From CAZNXJ01 sp964577115 (GTDB lineage Bacteria > Planctomycetota > Planctomycetia > Pirellulales > Pirellulaceae), in the NCBI GenBank assembly GCA_964577115.1, contig CAZNXJ010000007.1, positions 166,992 through 230,991 on the forward strand: a stretch of 64,000 bases of DNA. Direction: 5' to 3'. This document shows, piece after piece, positions 9,515-18,316 of the stretch (the stretch's first letter is position 1; each line of letters opens with the position of its first letter). A program made the translations under genes and the position numbers. A model generated the notes under the pieces. That model had not been told where the DNA came from. It saw only the letters and a program-made list of their open reading frames with translations, and searched no databases.

Positions 9515-11077
9515 CTATTCGAGTGCGCGGAGCAGACCAGCGGCTTTGTGCCATGTTTCTTCATATTCGCGCTGCGGCTGCGACTGCGCTGTGATGCCTC
9601 CACCAACAGGCAGCTGCCACCAACCGCGTCCTGCCGTGATCGTCCGGATCAGAATATTCAAATCCATCGTACCGTCGAAGCCGATGTAGCCGAGCGATCC
9701 GCAGTAGGGTCCGCGCGCCGTGCGTTCCAGTTCGGTAATGATTTCCATAGCGCGGACTTTCGGTGCACCGGTAATCGACCCGCCCGGAAATGCAGCGCGG
9801 ATCAAATCGAAAGGCCCCAGCTCGGGTCGCAATACGCCGCGCACGGCGGACACCAGATGCTGCACAAACTCGTACGTCTCGAGCTTACATAGCTCGGTCA
9901 CGCATACACTATCCGGCGTGCAAACTCGCGACAAATCGTTGCGCAAGAGATCGGCGATCATTACGTTCTCGGCGCGATCCTTCTCGCTCTGAAGCAATTC
10001 ATCAGCGAGGTACAAATTGGCTTCGGCTTGCGGAAAGCGTTGCCGAGTTCCCTTGATCGGCCGTGCCTCGGCCACGCCGGCGCGAACTTGCAGGAATCTT
10101 TCCGGCGAGGCACTGAGGATCTGGAAGTCACCGAGATCGAAGTAGGCGGCGAACGTCGCGGGATTGCGCGCTCGTAGGCGCAGGTAAAGCTCCAACGAGT
10201 CGTCGCGAGCTGGATAGAGCAGGCGCTGAGCAAGATTCACTTGGAATGCGTCGCCTGCGCGGATGTAGTCGATTGTCCGCTGGACCGCGTGGCAATATGC
10301 CGATGCCGAGAAGTTGCTCGTTAATTGCGAATGTGCGCGGGTGCTGAATTGCGGCGCGAGCTGGGCGACTCCAATCGAGTCGTCGTGCGACAACCGGGCA
10401 GGACGGGGCGTGGCAGGTGTCGTAAGCCAACGGCGCATCTCGGCGAGCCGGTCGAGCGCGCGGCGGCGGCGATCCGCCGGGGCCGTTTCGGGGAAGCCAT
10501 GGGAAATGATCCACGCTGCGTCTTCGACGTGGTCGATCGCCAGAAGGACATCGTACAAGCCGATAGCGAGTGCCGGCGTGCGGAACTCGTCGTACTCCGG
10601 CGCCTCGAGCCGTTCGAGACTCCGGTTCAGGTCGTACGCAAAAAGGCCGGCGGCCCCTCCCTGAAAGGGCGGCAAACCGGGAATAGTCGGACTGCGGAAT
10701 GCGCCCAATCGCGCGGCAAGCGGTGCAAGCGCTTCCGAGCCATCGGCGGGAACCGTGATCCACGCAAAGGGGTCGGCGGCGAGAAAGGAATAGCGGCCAA
10801 GTTCCGGGCGACGCAGCGCACTGTCGAGCAGTAGGCAATGGGGTCGCCCGCTCAAACGCTCGAGTAACTCCCCGACGTCCAATGGGCCAGCGAAGCGCTC
10901 GTACCAGGGCCCCTCGGCCCCCGTCTCCGATACCAGACAGTTTGGGATTGATCGGTCTTCTATCAAACGTGCTGACTTCCTTTGCGGCGACAGTAATCCC
11001 GCATGCTCCCACCGGCTCGACGGCACCACACCCTTATTCTGGCGGCTGTTGGCTGCGCCGTCGATGGCTGACTTCAT
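9515..11077 (-). CDS. pabB: Aminodeoxychorismate synthase component I
   Basis: Chorismate-utilising enzyme that makes 4-amino-4-deoxychorismate, precursor of p-aminobenzoate. The 520-residue protein has the chorismate-binding domain with RPIKGTRQR; Lys342 is the residue that marks PabB (anthranilate synthase has Ala there). Other signatures are ENVMIADLLRNDL, LPVGGGI and FPGGSITGAPK. There is no Met between 11077 and the domain, so the start overlaps the end of the DHPS-like gene by 44 bases; a GTG start slightly downstream is possible. pABA is the arene substrate of RFAP synthase, encoded nearby at 16431, which ties the operon to H4MPT as well as folate. Confidence 0.93.
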   Translation of the reverse strand: MKSAIDGAANSRQNKGVVPSSRWEHAGLLSPQRKSARLIEDRSIPNCLVSETGAEGPWYERFAGPLDVGELLERLSGRPHCLLLDSALRRPELGRYSFLAADPFAWITVPADGSEALAPLAARLGAFRSPTIPGLPPFQGGAAGLFAYDLNRSLERLEAPEYDEFRTPALAIGLYDVLLAIDHVEDAAWIISHGFPETAPADRRRRALDRLAEMRRWLTTPATPRPARLSHDDSIGVAQLAPQFSTRAHSQLTSNFSASAYCHAVQRTIDYIRAGDAFQVNLAQRLLYPARDDSLELYLRLRARNPATFAAYFDLGDFQILSASPERFLQVRAGVAEARPIKGTRQRFPQAEANLYLADELLQSEKDRAENVMIADLLRNDLSRVCTPDSVCVTELCKLETYEFVQHLVSAVRGVLRPELGPFDLIRAAFPGGSITGAPKVRAMEIITELERTARGPYCGSLGYIGFDGTMDLNILIRTITAGRGWWQLPVGGGITAQSQPQREYEETWHKAAGLLRALE

Positions 11078-12509
11078 TCCGCGTGAGCAGCCCCCAGTCG
11101 AGCGCCTCGTCCTGGCGGTAGTTCTTGCCGAGGGTCATCGCGGTGACCGCCTTGGCAGTCTCGTAGCCCAGATAAAACGCATGGCCGATGTCAAGATTCT
11201 TCGGCGGCCCGCCGTGCGGACCCGACTCGGCCAGCTGCTGAAACAGCACAAACGGATCCGCATCCATCAAATGCATTCCGCTGCTCACAAGATGAAGCTG
11301 CTCGTCTTCCGCAAAGAGCCGGTAGTTGTGGTCACGGATGCGATGGGCAAGTTCGTTAAGTTGCTCAGGACCGTAACGCGTCAGCTTGGCATCACGGAGC
11401 ATGACCAGTTGGCGGTCGATGTGTTTGGGAGGGACGCCCCGGGCAACGGCGTGGTGGACGAGCCGCCGCGCGACATCGCATTCGCGGACGCTCGATCGCG
11501 CCCAGTTGATCACCTCGGTGGTCAGAACGCTGCGAATGCGCAGCTCCTCGCAGAACCCCAGCAGCACCACATTAATTCCCGCTGAATCCGCCGCGGTCAA
11601 TTCGGTCAGGTTGCCGATTCCCATCATCATCTCGACGTCCGGATAGCGGCGGCGCACGTCGAGATACCGGCCGAGACTGGCGGCAAAACCGCAGCCAATT
11701 GGTTCGATAATGGGATCGACGCGCATCGAGACGCCTCGTGCGGCGAGCCATTCGATCGACGCGTCGAGCGTCGCCGGATCGGCCGGATCATCGGGAATCA
11801 CCACCACTTCACATCCCCAGTCCGGCGCGGCATCTCGATTGTGGCGATTCACGGACAGCACGAGCTCGGCGCCCGCTCGGCAAGCGTCCGCAATTTCCCG
11901 AGGATGCAGGCTATCGATGGAGACGCGATACCCTTCATCGCGCAGCATCTTCACGCAATCGCCTACCCCTCTCCAAGGGTCGCCCGGCTCACAGCCCACG
12001 TCGATCACGTCCGCCCCGGATTCTGCATAGTGGCGTGCAACTGACAATATCTCGTCACGTTCGAGCCGCGGTGCGTGATTGATCTCGGCAAGAATTTCGA
12101 TCGTGAAGGCACCATAACCGCGGCGATCGACCGGTTGGCCAAAGAATTCCGGCAGATCGTGCAGGTCGCGCGGACCGCGCACGATCACCGCGCCTCCTGC
12201 AACCTCGGCGATGGGCGCAAGATCTCCCTGGCAATAACCGGGCACCAGTACGTGCGTTGTTCCGCTGGGAACCTGAATGCGCCGAGCGATCCAAGGGGGC
12301 GTCATCAGTGCCGCCACGGTGATGGGCAGGACATCGATCGTGTAGCGGAGCGGATGGCGTTCGGCGATCTGCTGGAGAACGTGCTCGAGCGCGGGAGCGG
12401 CCAGTCGCCCGGTTACGAAATGCAACTGCAAACCAGGCGCAGTCCACGACGGGGACTCGGTGGCGTTCTCCGGAACGCGCTCGGATGGCTCGGGCGCTCG
12501 GTCGCTCAC
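11034..12509 (-). CDS. Dihydropteroate synthase-like protein (H4MPT type)
   Basis: A 491-residue protein of the dihydropteroate-synthase-related family found in methanogens and H4MPT-dependent methylotrophs. The N-terminal 130 residues (LQLHFVTGRLA to the GPRDLHDLPEF region) match the family's unusual front domain. The TIM-barrel half contains AEINHAPRL, GADVIDVGCEPG, VSIDSLHPREI, LVLSVN and MMGIGNLTELTAADSAGIN, comparable to DHPS pterin-site motifs. It is probably the enzyme joining a pterin pyrophosphate to the ribofuranosyl-aminobenzene unit (inference). The start was set at GTG 12509, giving a 4-base GTGA overlap with the upstream SDR; the longer open frame upstream is antisense-like noise inside that SDR. 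Confidence 0.86.
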   Translation of the reverse strand: MSDRAPEPSERVPENATESPSWTAPGLQLHFVTGRLAAPALEHVLQQIAERHPLRYTIDVLPITVAALMTPPWIARRIQVPSGTTHVLVPGYCQGDLAPIAEVAGGAVIVRGPRDLHDLPEFFGQPVDRRGYGAFTIEILAEINHAPRLERDEILSVARHYAESGADVIDVGCEPGDPWRGVGDCVKMLRDEGYRVSIDSLHPREIADACRAGAELVLSVNRHNRDAAPDWGCEVVVIPDDPADPATLDASIEWLAARGVSMRVDPIIEPIGCGFAASLGRYLDVRRRYPDVEMMMGIGNLTELTAADSAGINVVLLGFCEELRIRSVLTTEVINWARSSVRECDVARRLVHHAVARGVPPKHIDRQLVMLRDAKLTRYGPEQLNELAHRIRDHNYRLFAEDEQLHLVSSGMHLMDADPFVLFQQLAESGPHGGPPKNLDIGHAFYLGYETAKAVTAMTLGKNYRQDEALDWGLLTRNEVSHRRRSQQPPE

Positions 12510-13345
12510 GATGATTCCACGGCCGTCGTGCGAAAGCCGCCGTTGATGGGATAGATCTGCCCGGTCAGGAAACTGGCGGCGTCGGAGGCCAGGAAACGAG
12601 CCACCCGCGCAACGTCCTCGGGCGTGCCCCAGCGTCCCAGCAGGCTCTCGCGCACCGCCCGCTGCTGCCAATATTCCGAGGCGGTTTCGCCCCAAGCCGT
12701 GCGAATCCAGCCGGGGGCGAGGCAATTGACACGCACGTGCGGCGCGAGCGATTTGGCAAGGCTGCGCGTGAATGCCATGATCGCCCCCTTGATGGTTCCA
12801 AACATTTCGCCGCTCTCGCCCGCCATGCCGATTTCGGCCTGATCCCAGCCCATGTTCAATATCGAGCAGCTCCCGGGCGCTCGTCCGGCCAGCTTCATGC
12901 GCTCCCCGGCAGCGCGCGCTAACCCAATCGTTCCTTCCACGTCCACCTGCCACAGCAGCCGCAGCCGCTCGTCAAACGGCTGCTTCGCGATCGGCGTCGT
13001 CAGCACGTCAGCGCCGGCGTTATTGACCCAAACATCGACCATGCCGCGCCACTGCCACGCATCGTCGACCAGTCGCGCTCGCTGTTCGGGCTGCGCGATA
13101 TCGGCCAGGAGCACCAAGGCGTCGCGTCCGAGAGAACGGATTTGTTCGGCGGTGGCCTCGGCGCCATCGCGATGCTGGCGTGCGTGGACTACGACGTGGC
13201 ATCCGGCGGCGGCCAATTCCAACGCAATCGCCCGCCCCAGGCCGCTCGACGAACCCGTCACAACGGCGGTCTTGTTGGGCAACAGGGCAAAAGGTGCCGG
13301 GTAAGCTGCTGTTGTCTCGGACATCACCGCTCGCTTACATTTCAA
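12506..13345 (-). CDS. SDR-fold protein lacking the catalytic Tyr and Ser
   Basis: A 279-residue SDR-fold protein heading the H4MPT/pABA operon and overlapping the DHPS-like gene by 4 bases. The cofactor motif TGSSSGLG and the NNAG motif are intact, so NAD(P) binding is likely. The active site is not: the YxxxK position reads FGTIK (Phe182, Lys186), confirmed by the TTT codon at 12800-12802. The usual Ser about 13 residues earlier is replaced by an NMGWDQ stretch. The family could be a non-canonical pterin reductase or a structural partner; neither is shown. ATG at 13324 (MSETT) is an alternative start and would leave more room for the divergent promoter. Confidence 0.85.
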   Translation of the reverse strand: MKCKRAVMSETTAAYPAPFALLPNKTAVVTGSSSGLGRAIALELAAAGCHVVVHARQHRDGAEATAEQIRSLGRDALVLLADIAQPEQRARLVDDAWQWRGMVDVWVNNAGADVLTTPIAKQPFDERLRLLWQVDVEGTIGLARAAGERMKLAGRAPGSCSILNMGWDQAEIGMAGESGEMFGTIKGAIMAFTRSLAKSLAPHVRVNCLAPGWIRTAWGETASEYWQQRAVRESLLGRWGTPEDVARVARFLASDAASFLTGQIYPINGGFRTTAVESS

Positions 13346-13431
13346 CCTGGATTATGACTACCGCCGCGGCGCGCGGGCAAGCGGCGAACGAGCACTGTCC
13401 CCGAGCCTCTGCCTTTGGTTTCGCCGAGCCG

Positions 13432-14559
13432 ATGAATTCGCTTCCGTTTCCCACGCAGCTCGGCACCACCGCGCTGGCGTTTCGTGGATACAACCAACAA
13501 AATCTGGGCCGCAGCCGTGAACTGCTCATGGACCCGCGCTACGGGCCGATCGTGCGTGACGAGCTCGCGCGGGCGTCGGACGTCTGCCGCTCGGTTCTCT
13601 CGCGCCCCGTGGATCTCGTGCGGCGCGTCGAAGAGAACGAGGATACGTCGCTGCAGACGTACGACGAAGCCATTGCGCTGATCATGGCCATGAACGCTGC
13701 CCAGCTGCGGCTTCTGAGCGAAGTGCATGGCATCGACTATCATAAGGCTCGCTATTTTTTCGGCTATAGCCTTGGCGAACTGAGTGCCGTCGTCGCCTCG
13801 GGCGTGATCCCCTTGGAAGACGTACTACGCGTGCCGCTCGAATTGGCCGCGGACTGCGTCGAGCTGGCTCATGATGCACACCTGGGCGTCCTGTTCTCGC
13901 GATCGGGCCTGCTGCCCTACGAGCAAGTCCAGCGGCTATGCATGGAAATCAATGCCGCCGGGCACGGCGTGATCGGTATCTCCGCGATCCTGTCGCCCAA
14001 CTCCGTCCTGCTCATGGGTCAGGGCCACACTTTGCAGTGGTTCAAGGACCGGATGCATCAGGTCGTCCACCCGCGCGCTGTGATGCGTATTACCACAGAT
14101 CGCTGGCCGCCCCTGCACACGCCCATCATGTGGGAACGCGCCATTCCCAACCGAGCAGCTCGGCGCATGCACACCGTCCGCGGCGGCTTTGCCGCACCGC
14201 AGCCTCCCGTGCTCTCGCTCGTAACCGGCGAACCGAGCTACGCGGAGCTCAACGCGCGCGAGCTACTCCATCGCTGGGTGGATCATCCGCAGCGGCTCTG
14301 GGACGCGGTTTACTTTCTCCTTTACAACGGCATTGAAACGATCGTTCATGTCGGACCGGCACCGAACATTATTCCTGCCACGTTCCGCCGGCTCAGCGAC
14401 AACGTCGTCCAGCAAATCGACGCCAGTTTGGGGATGCGTGCGCTCTCCGAAATCGTGCGGCGTCCCTGGATCCTGGCGCTGCTTCCGCAGCGAACCGCGC
14501 TCTTGCGCGCACCAACGATCCGTCACATCATTCTTGAGGACTGGCTGCTGAGTTCCTAG
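13432..14559 (+). CDS. FabD-like acyltransferase-fold protein
   Basis: Predicted 375-residue protein of the malonyl-CoA:ACP transacylase fold. It has the GxSxGE nucleophile elbow (FFGYSLGELSAVVASG), a Gln-containing front motif (FRGYNQQNLGRS), and PPLHTPIM where FabD has its catalytic His. It lacks the usual FPGQG opening and is diverged, so malonyl-CoA specificity is doubtful. No ACP or ketosynthase gene is nearby. ATG 13432 places the start 12 residues before the fold; ATG 13354 would add a composition-poor 26-residue leader and almost touch the divergent SDR start. The 3' end overlaps the convergent propeller gene by 32 bases. Confidence 0.7.
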   Translation: MNSLPFPTQLGTTALAFRGYNQQNLGRSRELLMDPRYGPIVRDELARASDVCRSVLSRPVDLVRRVEENEDTSLQTYDEAIALIMAMNAAQLRLLSEVHGIDYHKARYFFGYSLGELSAVVASGVIPLEDVLRVPLELAADCVELAHDAHLGVLFSRSGLLPYEQVQRLCMEINAAGHGVIGISAILSPNSVLLMGQGHTLQWFKDRMHQVVHPRAVMRITTDRWPPLHTPIMWERAIPNRAARRMHTVRGGFAAPQPPVLSLVTGEPSYAELNARELLHRWVDHPQRLWDAVYFLLYNGIETIVHVGPAPNIIPATFRRLSDNVVQQIDASLGMRALSEIVRRPWILALLPQRTALLRAPTIRHIILEDWLLSS

Positions 14560-16204
14560 TCGGGGCGTCCGCAAGCTTCAATTCGTAGCACGCTGCCTGC
14601 TCGGCATTGCGAACGAGCAGATAGGGCCCATAGAGAGCCAGCGTGTTCCAGGTCTGCCCCTCGAGTGCTTGCAGTTCGGCCAGTTCGACATGCGAACGCT
14701 CTTGAGCCTCGACGAGCACCAGCCGTCCGTCCTCCGTTAGTACCAGGAGCACATCATCGACGAGCAGCACCTGGCCATGACCATAGCGACCTCCTTTCCA
14801 CTGGCGCCGCCCATCGCGAACATCCACACATTCCAGGATGCCCTCGGATAGGCCGAACGCATAATTACCCCGCAGCACGGGGCTTGTCAGCTTCGTTCGC
14901 AACACCGAGCGGTTTGCCCACCGCTCGCCCACCGTCCACGAATCGTTCCCGGCATCGCGCGAAACTTCCCAGCGCGCCGCACCTTGGCCGTAGCCTTTGC
15001 TGACAAGCAATCCGTCTTCAAGAAAGAGCGGCTGCGAGGTGTTCGCGCTACCGCTGCTGCTGCCGTACCAGGGAAACGTCCACAGCACTGCCCCGGTCGC
15101 AACGTCGTGGCCGCTGACGTGGTCTTCCATGACGATAACGAGCTGGCGAACTCCTCCCAATTCGCCCATCACCGGCGAGCTGTAGCTGATCTGCCCGCTT
15201 CCAGCACGCCACTGCTCTGCGCCGGTTTGCTTGTCGTACGCCACCAGCGATACGGCGCGATCGGACGGACCACCAGCGGGAACGATGACGAGCTGGCCGT
15301 CGATAAGCGGCGAGTTGGCTCGGCCCCACGCCACCACGCTGCTCTCGTCGCCGTTCGCCCAGCCCATGTCTTCCGGAACGTTTCTCGACCAGAGCAACTT
15401 CCCAGATCGTCCGTCGATACAGCGCAACACACCGGTGGCTCCCATGGCATACACACGCTGCTCGGCAGCGTCGATCGTGGGCGTAGCACGCGGACCAATG
15501 CCGCCGAGCGCCGTCTCGTGCCGCACCGGTAGGGCATCTTGCCAGCGCAGTTTGCCTGTGAGCACCTCGTAGCACGTAACGAGCTCCTGATCGCCGCGCT
15601 GCTCCATTGTCACAGCAAATCCGTTGACGACGGCGAATCCCGACCACCCAGCGCCGATTGGTTGTTTCCACAAGAGTTTGGGCGGATGCGTCTTCCAATC
15701 CACATCGAGCCGCAGTCCCGGCACATTCCCGCGGCGTTCGGGACCGAGGTACTGCGGGAAGTCATGGGGTGTGCTGGTCAGCTCGACGAGTTCTTCCGCT
15801 TCGGCTTGTGGAAGAGGTAGCTGGCGGTCGGGCGCGGCCGCCCAGCGAAACTGGAACTCGGGAACCAGGTCGCCACTCAACCGCTCAATACGCAGCACTG
15901 CCACCGCGAAAAGAATCGTGACGAGCACCACGCCGAAGCCGCCACGGCGAATCCACTGTGGGTAGGCGCTGAAGAACGCGAACCAGAGCAACAGCGTGAC
16001 GCTGGCGGTGAAGCCGAAGATCAGCGTCATGATGTTGCGCACGGCGCCGTCGCCAAGCGGATCCCAGAGGCGCACGATCAGCAACCCGGTAAGCGCAAGC
16101 AGCACGAGGGCCGTGGCGAACCGGCCGGGCAAGTGACCTGGGCGACGCCAGCGAGCGACTGGTATTTCCGCATCCAAGCTGTGTGACGGAGAATCCTTAG
16201 CCAT
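14528..16204 (-). CDS. Membrane-anchored PQQ-like beta-propeller protein
   Basis: A 558-residue protein with three N-terminal hydrophobic segments (about residues 29-46, 58-78 and 88-104) and a large domain of repeated blades such as LVTCYEVLTGKLRWQD, LRCIDGRSGKLLW and LVAYDKQTGAEQW. This is the PQQ/BamB-type propeller pattern; the planctomycete phrase FPQYLGPERRGNVPG precedes it. The blades lack the residues needed to claim real PQQ enzyme activity. Its probable role is a periplasmic binding or scaffold function. It is convergent with the FabD-like gene and divergent from the RFAP synthase gene. Confidence 0.87.
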   Translation of the reverse strand: MAKDSPSHSLDAEIPVARWRRPGHLPGRFATALVLLALTGLLIVRLWDPLGDGAVRNIMTLIFGFTASVTLLLWFAFFSAYPQWIRRGGFGVVLVTILFAVAVLRIERLSGDLVPEFQFRWAAAPDRQLPLPQAEAEELVELTSTPHDFPQYLGPERRGNVPGLRLDVDWKTHPPKLLWKQPIGAGWSGFAVVNGFAVTMEQRGDQELVTCYEVLTGKLRWQDALPVRHETALGGIGPRATPTIDAAEQRVYAMGATGVLRCIDGRSGKLLWSRNVPEDMGWANGDESSVVAWGRANSPLIDGQLVIVPAGGPSDRAVSLVAYDKQTGAEQWRAGSGQISYSSPVMGELGGVRQLVIVMEDHVSGHDVATGAVLWTFPWYGSSSGSANTSQPLFLEDGLLVSKGYGQGAARWEVSRDAGNDSWTVGERWANRSVLRTKLTSPVLRGNYAFGLSEGILECVDVRDGRRQWKGGRYGHGQVLLVDDVLLVLTEDGRLVLVEAQERSHVELAELQALEGQTWNTLALYGPYLLVRNAEQAACYELKLADAPTRNSAASPQE

Positions 16205-16430
16205 TCATGACCTGCTCGAAGTTATTGAATCCTCACGCATTGATTCCTTCATCGATCGAGTCCGCAGCGCTCGGTCACTGCCGACGGCGCCATTGTACCG
16301 CTTGGAGGAGAAGCGCGGAGTCGCGGCGCCCTAGCCGTACTCTCCTGCCGAGCGTTCGGCGTTAGAATCGCGGTGGGTCCTGAACGCCAGTGAACTGCCA
16401 ACAAGCTGATTACTTTCATTCTCTATCTCT

Positions 16431-17387
16431 ATGCGCCGTCCGTTTACCGTTACCGCTCCGAGTCGCCTACACTTCGGCCTTCTGTCGTTCGGAAGGACGG
16501 GCGCGCGGCAATATGGCGGCGTGGGAATGATGCTCGATTCGCCCGGCGTCCAGGTACGTTTCGAGGAAGCCCCATGCTTTGAAGTTCGCGGCCCCTATGC
16601 CGCTCGCACCGAACAGTTCGCGCGCCGATGGGCGGAATTTTATCGGCTGGGCGTCATGCCGGCGTGCGCAATCGAGGTCGTGCATGCCGCGCCGGAGCAC
16701 ACGGGCCTCGGGCTCGGAACGCAGTTAGCCCTGAGCGTCGCGGCAGGCCTGCATGCCTGGAACAGCGAACCGCTCCCGCCGGCCGAACAGCTCGCTCGAA
16801 GTGTCCAGCGAGGCCTCCGGTCAGCGATTGGCGTCTATGGTTTTCTCGAAGGTGGGTTGATTGTCGAGCGTGGGCGACTGGCTGACGAACCTCTTTCGCC
16901 GCTCGATTGCCGCGTCGATTTACCGGACGAATGGCGCGTCGTGATCTGCTGGCCGCCGGACGAGGCAGGGCTCTCCGGCGCCGCCGAAACGGAAGCCTTC
17001 GCGAAGCTGCCCCCCGTACCGACGGAAACAACTGCTCAACTCGTTCATCTCCTAAGAGAACAAATTCTGCCGGCGGCACTGCGTGGAGACTTCGCAGCGT
17101 TTAGCGAGAGCATTTACCAGTACGGGTATATGGCCGGCATGTGCTACCGGGCGATCCAGGGGGGACCTTTCTGTAGCCCACGCGTTGCGAAGCTGGTGCA
17201 TTATTTGCGAGAGGCCGGCGTGGCGGGTATTGGGCAAAGCTCGTGGGGCCCGGCCGTATTCGCGCTGCAACCGGATGCTCACGCCGCCAAGCAACTGCGC
17301 GACCGCCTGCGCGGCGACGCGGCGTGGAGCGATCTGGAAGTTTGCATTGCGCGTATCGCCAACAGTGGAGCGCACATCGCGCCGTAG
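16431..17387 (+). CDS. Beta-ribofuranosylaminobenzene 5'-phosphate synthase
   Basis: RFAP synthase makes the first committed intermediate of methanopterin: it condenses p-aminobenzoate (or 4-hydroxybenzoate in methanogens) with phosphoribosyl pyrophosphate, losing CO2 and pyrophosphate. The 318-residue protein has the GHMP-kinase-like fold with the family opening APSRLHFGLLSF and the glycine motif HTGLGLGTQLALS, plus the second block GVYGFLEGGLIVERG and the C-terminal GIGQSSWGPAVFAL. Length fits the family. It lies 3 kb from the pABA/DHPS-like operon on the other strand. Start ATG 16431 has no strong ribosome site. Confidence 0.92.
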   Translation: MRRPFTVTAPSRLHFGLLSFGRTGARQYGGVGMMLDSPGVQVRFEEAPCFEVRGPYAARTEQFARRWAEFYRLGVMPACAIEVVHAAPEHTGLGLGTQLALSVAAGLHAWNSEPLPPAEQLARSVQRGLRSAIGVYGFLEGGLIVERGRLADEPLSPLDCRVDLPDEWRVVICWPPDEAGLSGAAETEAFAKLPPVPTETTAQLVHLLREQILPAALRGDFAAFSESIYQYGYMAGMCYRAIQGGPFCSPRVAKLVHYLREAGVAGIGQSSWGPAVFALQPDAHAAKQLRDRLRGDAAWSDLEVCIARIANSGAHIAP

Positions 17388-17524
17388 CGTTTCAGTGACC
17401 ACGGCGAACGCCCCACCCGAACGGCGGCTCGTGAACGCAGCCTAGGGCGTCGTTAGTTGGTTTCTTGCTCCGACACACGCATAATGGACTTGCGTTCGAA
17501 CCGCATTCGTTGGAGGAGGCCGCG

Positions 17525-18163
17525 ATGATTCTGTGTGCTCGCTGCGGTGGCGTGTTAACATCCAGCTTCGACCGAGACCGGTGCCCGCAATGCGGTGCCG
17601 CCAATCCCACGGTGCAGTCGGATTGCTGGTCGTCGGTTGCCCAGCTTTCCAATCTTGCCGAAGCGGGCTTCTTTGCCGATTGGCTGGAAGGTGAAGGCAT
17701 TACCGCGCGTGTCCACCATCACGATAGCTTCTCGGCCCTTCACGACACGTGGAATACGACCTACGAGCTGCACGTGCCGGCGTCACAGGCGCAACAAGCG
17801 GTCGCGCTACTGCGCGATATCCTGCGGGAAGAGAACGATGACGAAGAGGCATTGCCGTCGAACGTCACCGACGGGCTGCGTCTCTCGTCGTTTCTCGTCG
17901 GCTCGCCCGTCATCTGGATCATCCTCGCCGGGGGACTCGCCTACGTGCTCGGCCGCTCCGGCTGGGCGCCCGTGCATCGCGAAATGCGGTCGGGTCTATG
18001 GCAGGTCGTGGCGGAGTCGCCGCCGCTGTGGAGCGAACCGCGGGATGGCCAGCCGCGGCGCTGCCTGCGCTACGATAAGACGACCGGCGAAATCATCCTC
18101 GACGTCGATCTCGACCGCGACGGGCAGTGGGACTTTCAGCAGCGGTTCGTGCCCGTGCCCTGA
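17525..18163 (+). CDS. Zinc-ribbon protein with DUF2007-like domain and one membrane helix
   Basis: Predicted 212-residue protein. An N-terminal rubredoxin-type zinc ribbon has paired CxxC motifs (CARCGG near residue 4 and CPQCGA near 23). Residues about 40-100 (SNLAEAGFFADWLEGEGI..ELHVPASQAQQAVALLRDIL) fit the DUF2007 putative signal-transducing domain. One membrane helix follows (SPVIWIILAGGLAYVLG), then an acidic, Asp-rich tail that looks like a short EF-hand-like DVDLDRDGQWD stretch. The start was set by GGAGGAGG directly upstream. Function unknown. Confidence 0.75.
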   Translation: MILCARCGGVLTSSFDRDRCPQCGAANPTVQSDCWSSVAQLSNLAEAGFFADWLEGEGITARVHHHDSFSALHDTWNTTYELHVPASQAQQAVALLRDILREENDDEEALPSNVTDGLRLSSFLVGSPVIWIILAGGLAYVLGRSGWAPVHREMRSGLWQVVAESPPLWSEPRDGQPRRCLRYDKTTGEIILDVDLDRDGQWDFQQRFVPVP

Positions 18164-18316
18164 GCCGGCTTTCGCGCACACCCTTGTATGACATGCGCGG
18201 CGTCTTCCCTCGCGGCAGGGAAGTTCGTATCTTCGGGCGAAGACGGGAAACTCGCGCCCTAGAGGTTGGCGCTACGTGCTCGTCGGCCGACGCAACTATC
18301 GCGAGAACGGAACAAC

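Noticed and set aside
8837..11077. Anthranilate synthase (TrpE/TrpG) reading of the PabB/PabA pair
   Set aside because: The component I active site has the PabB-type Lys in PIKGT and the genes sit with H4MPT synthesis genes, not with trp genes.
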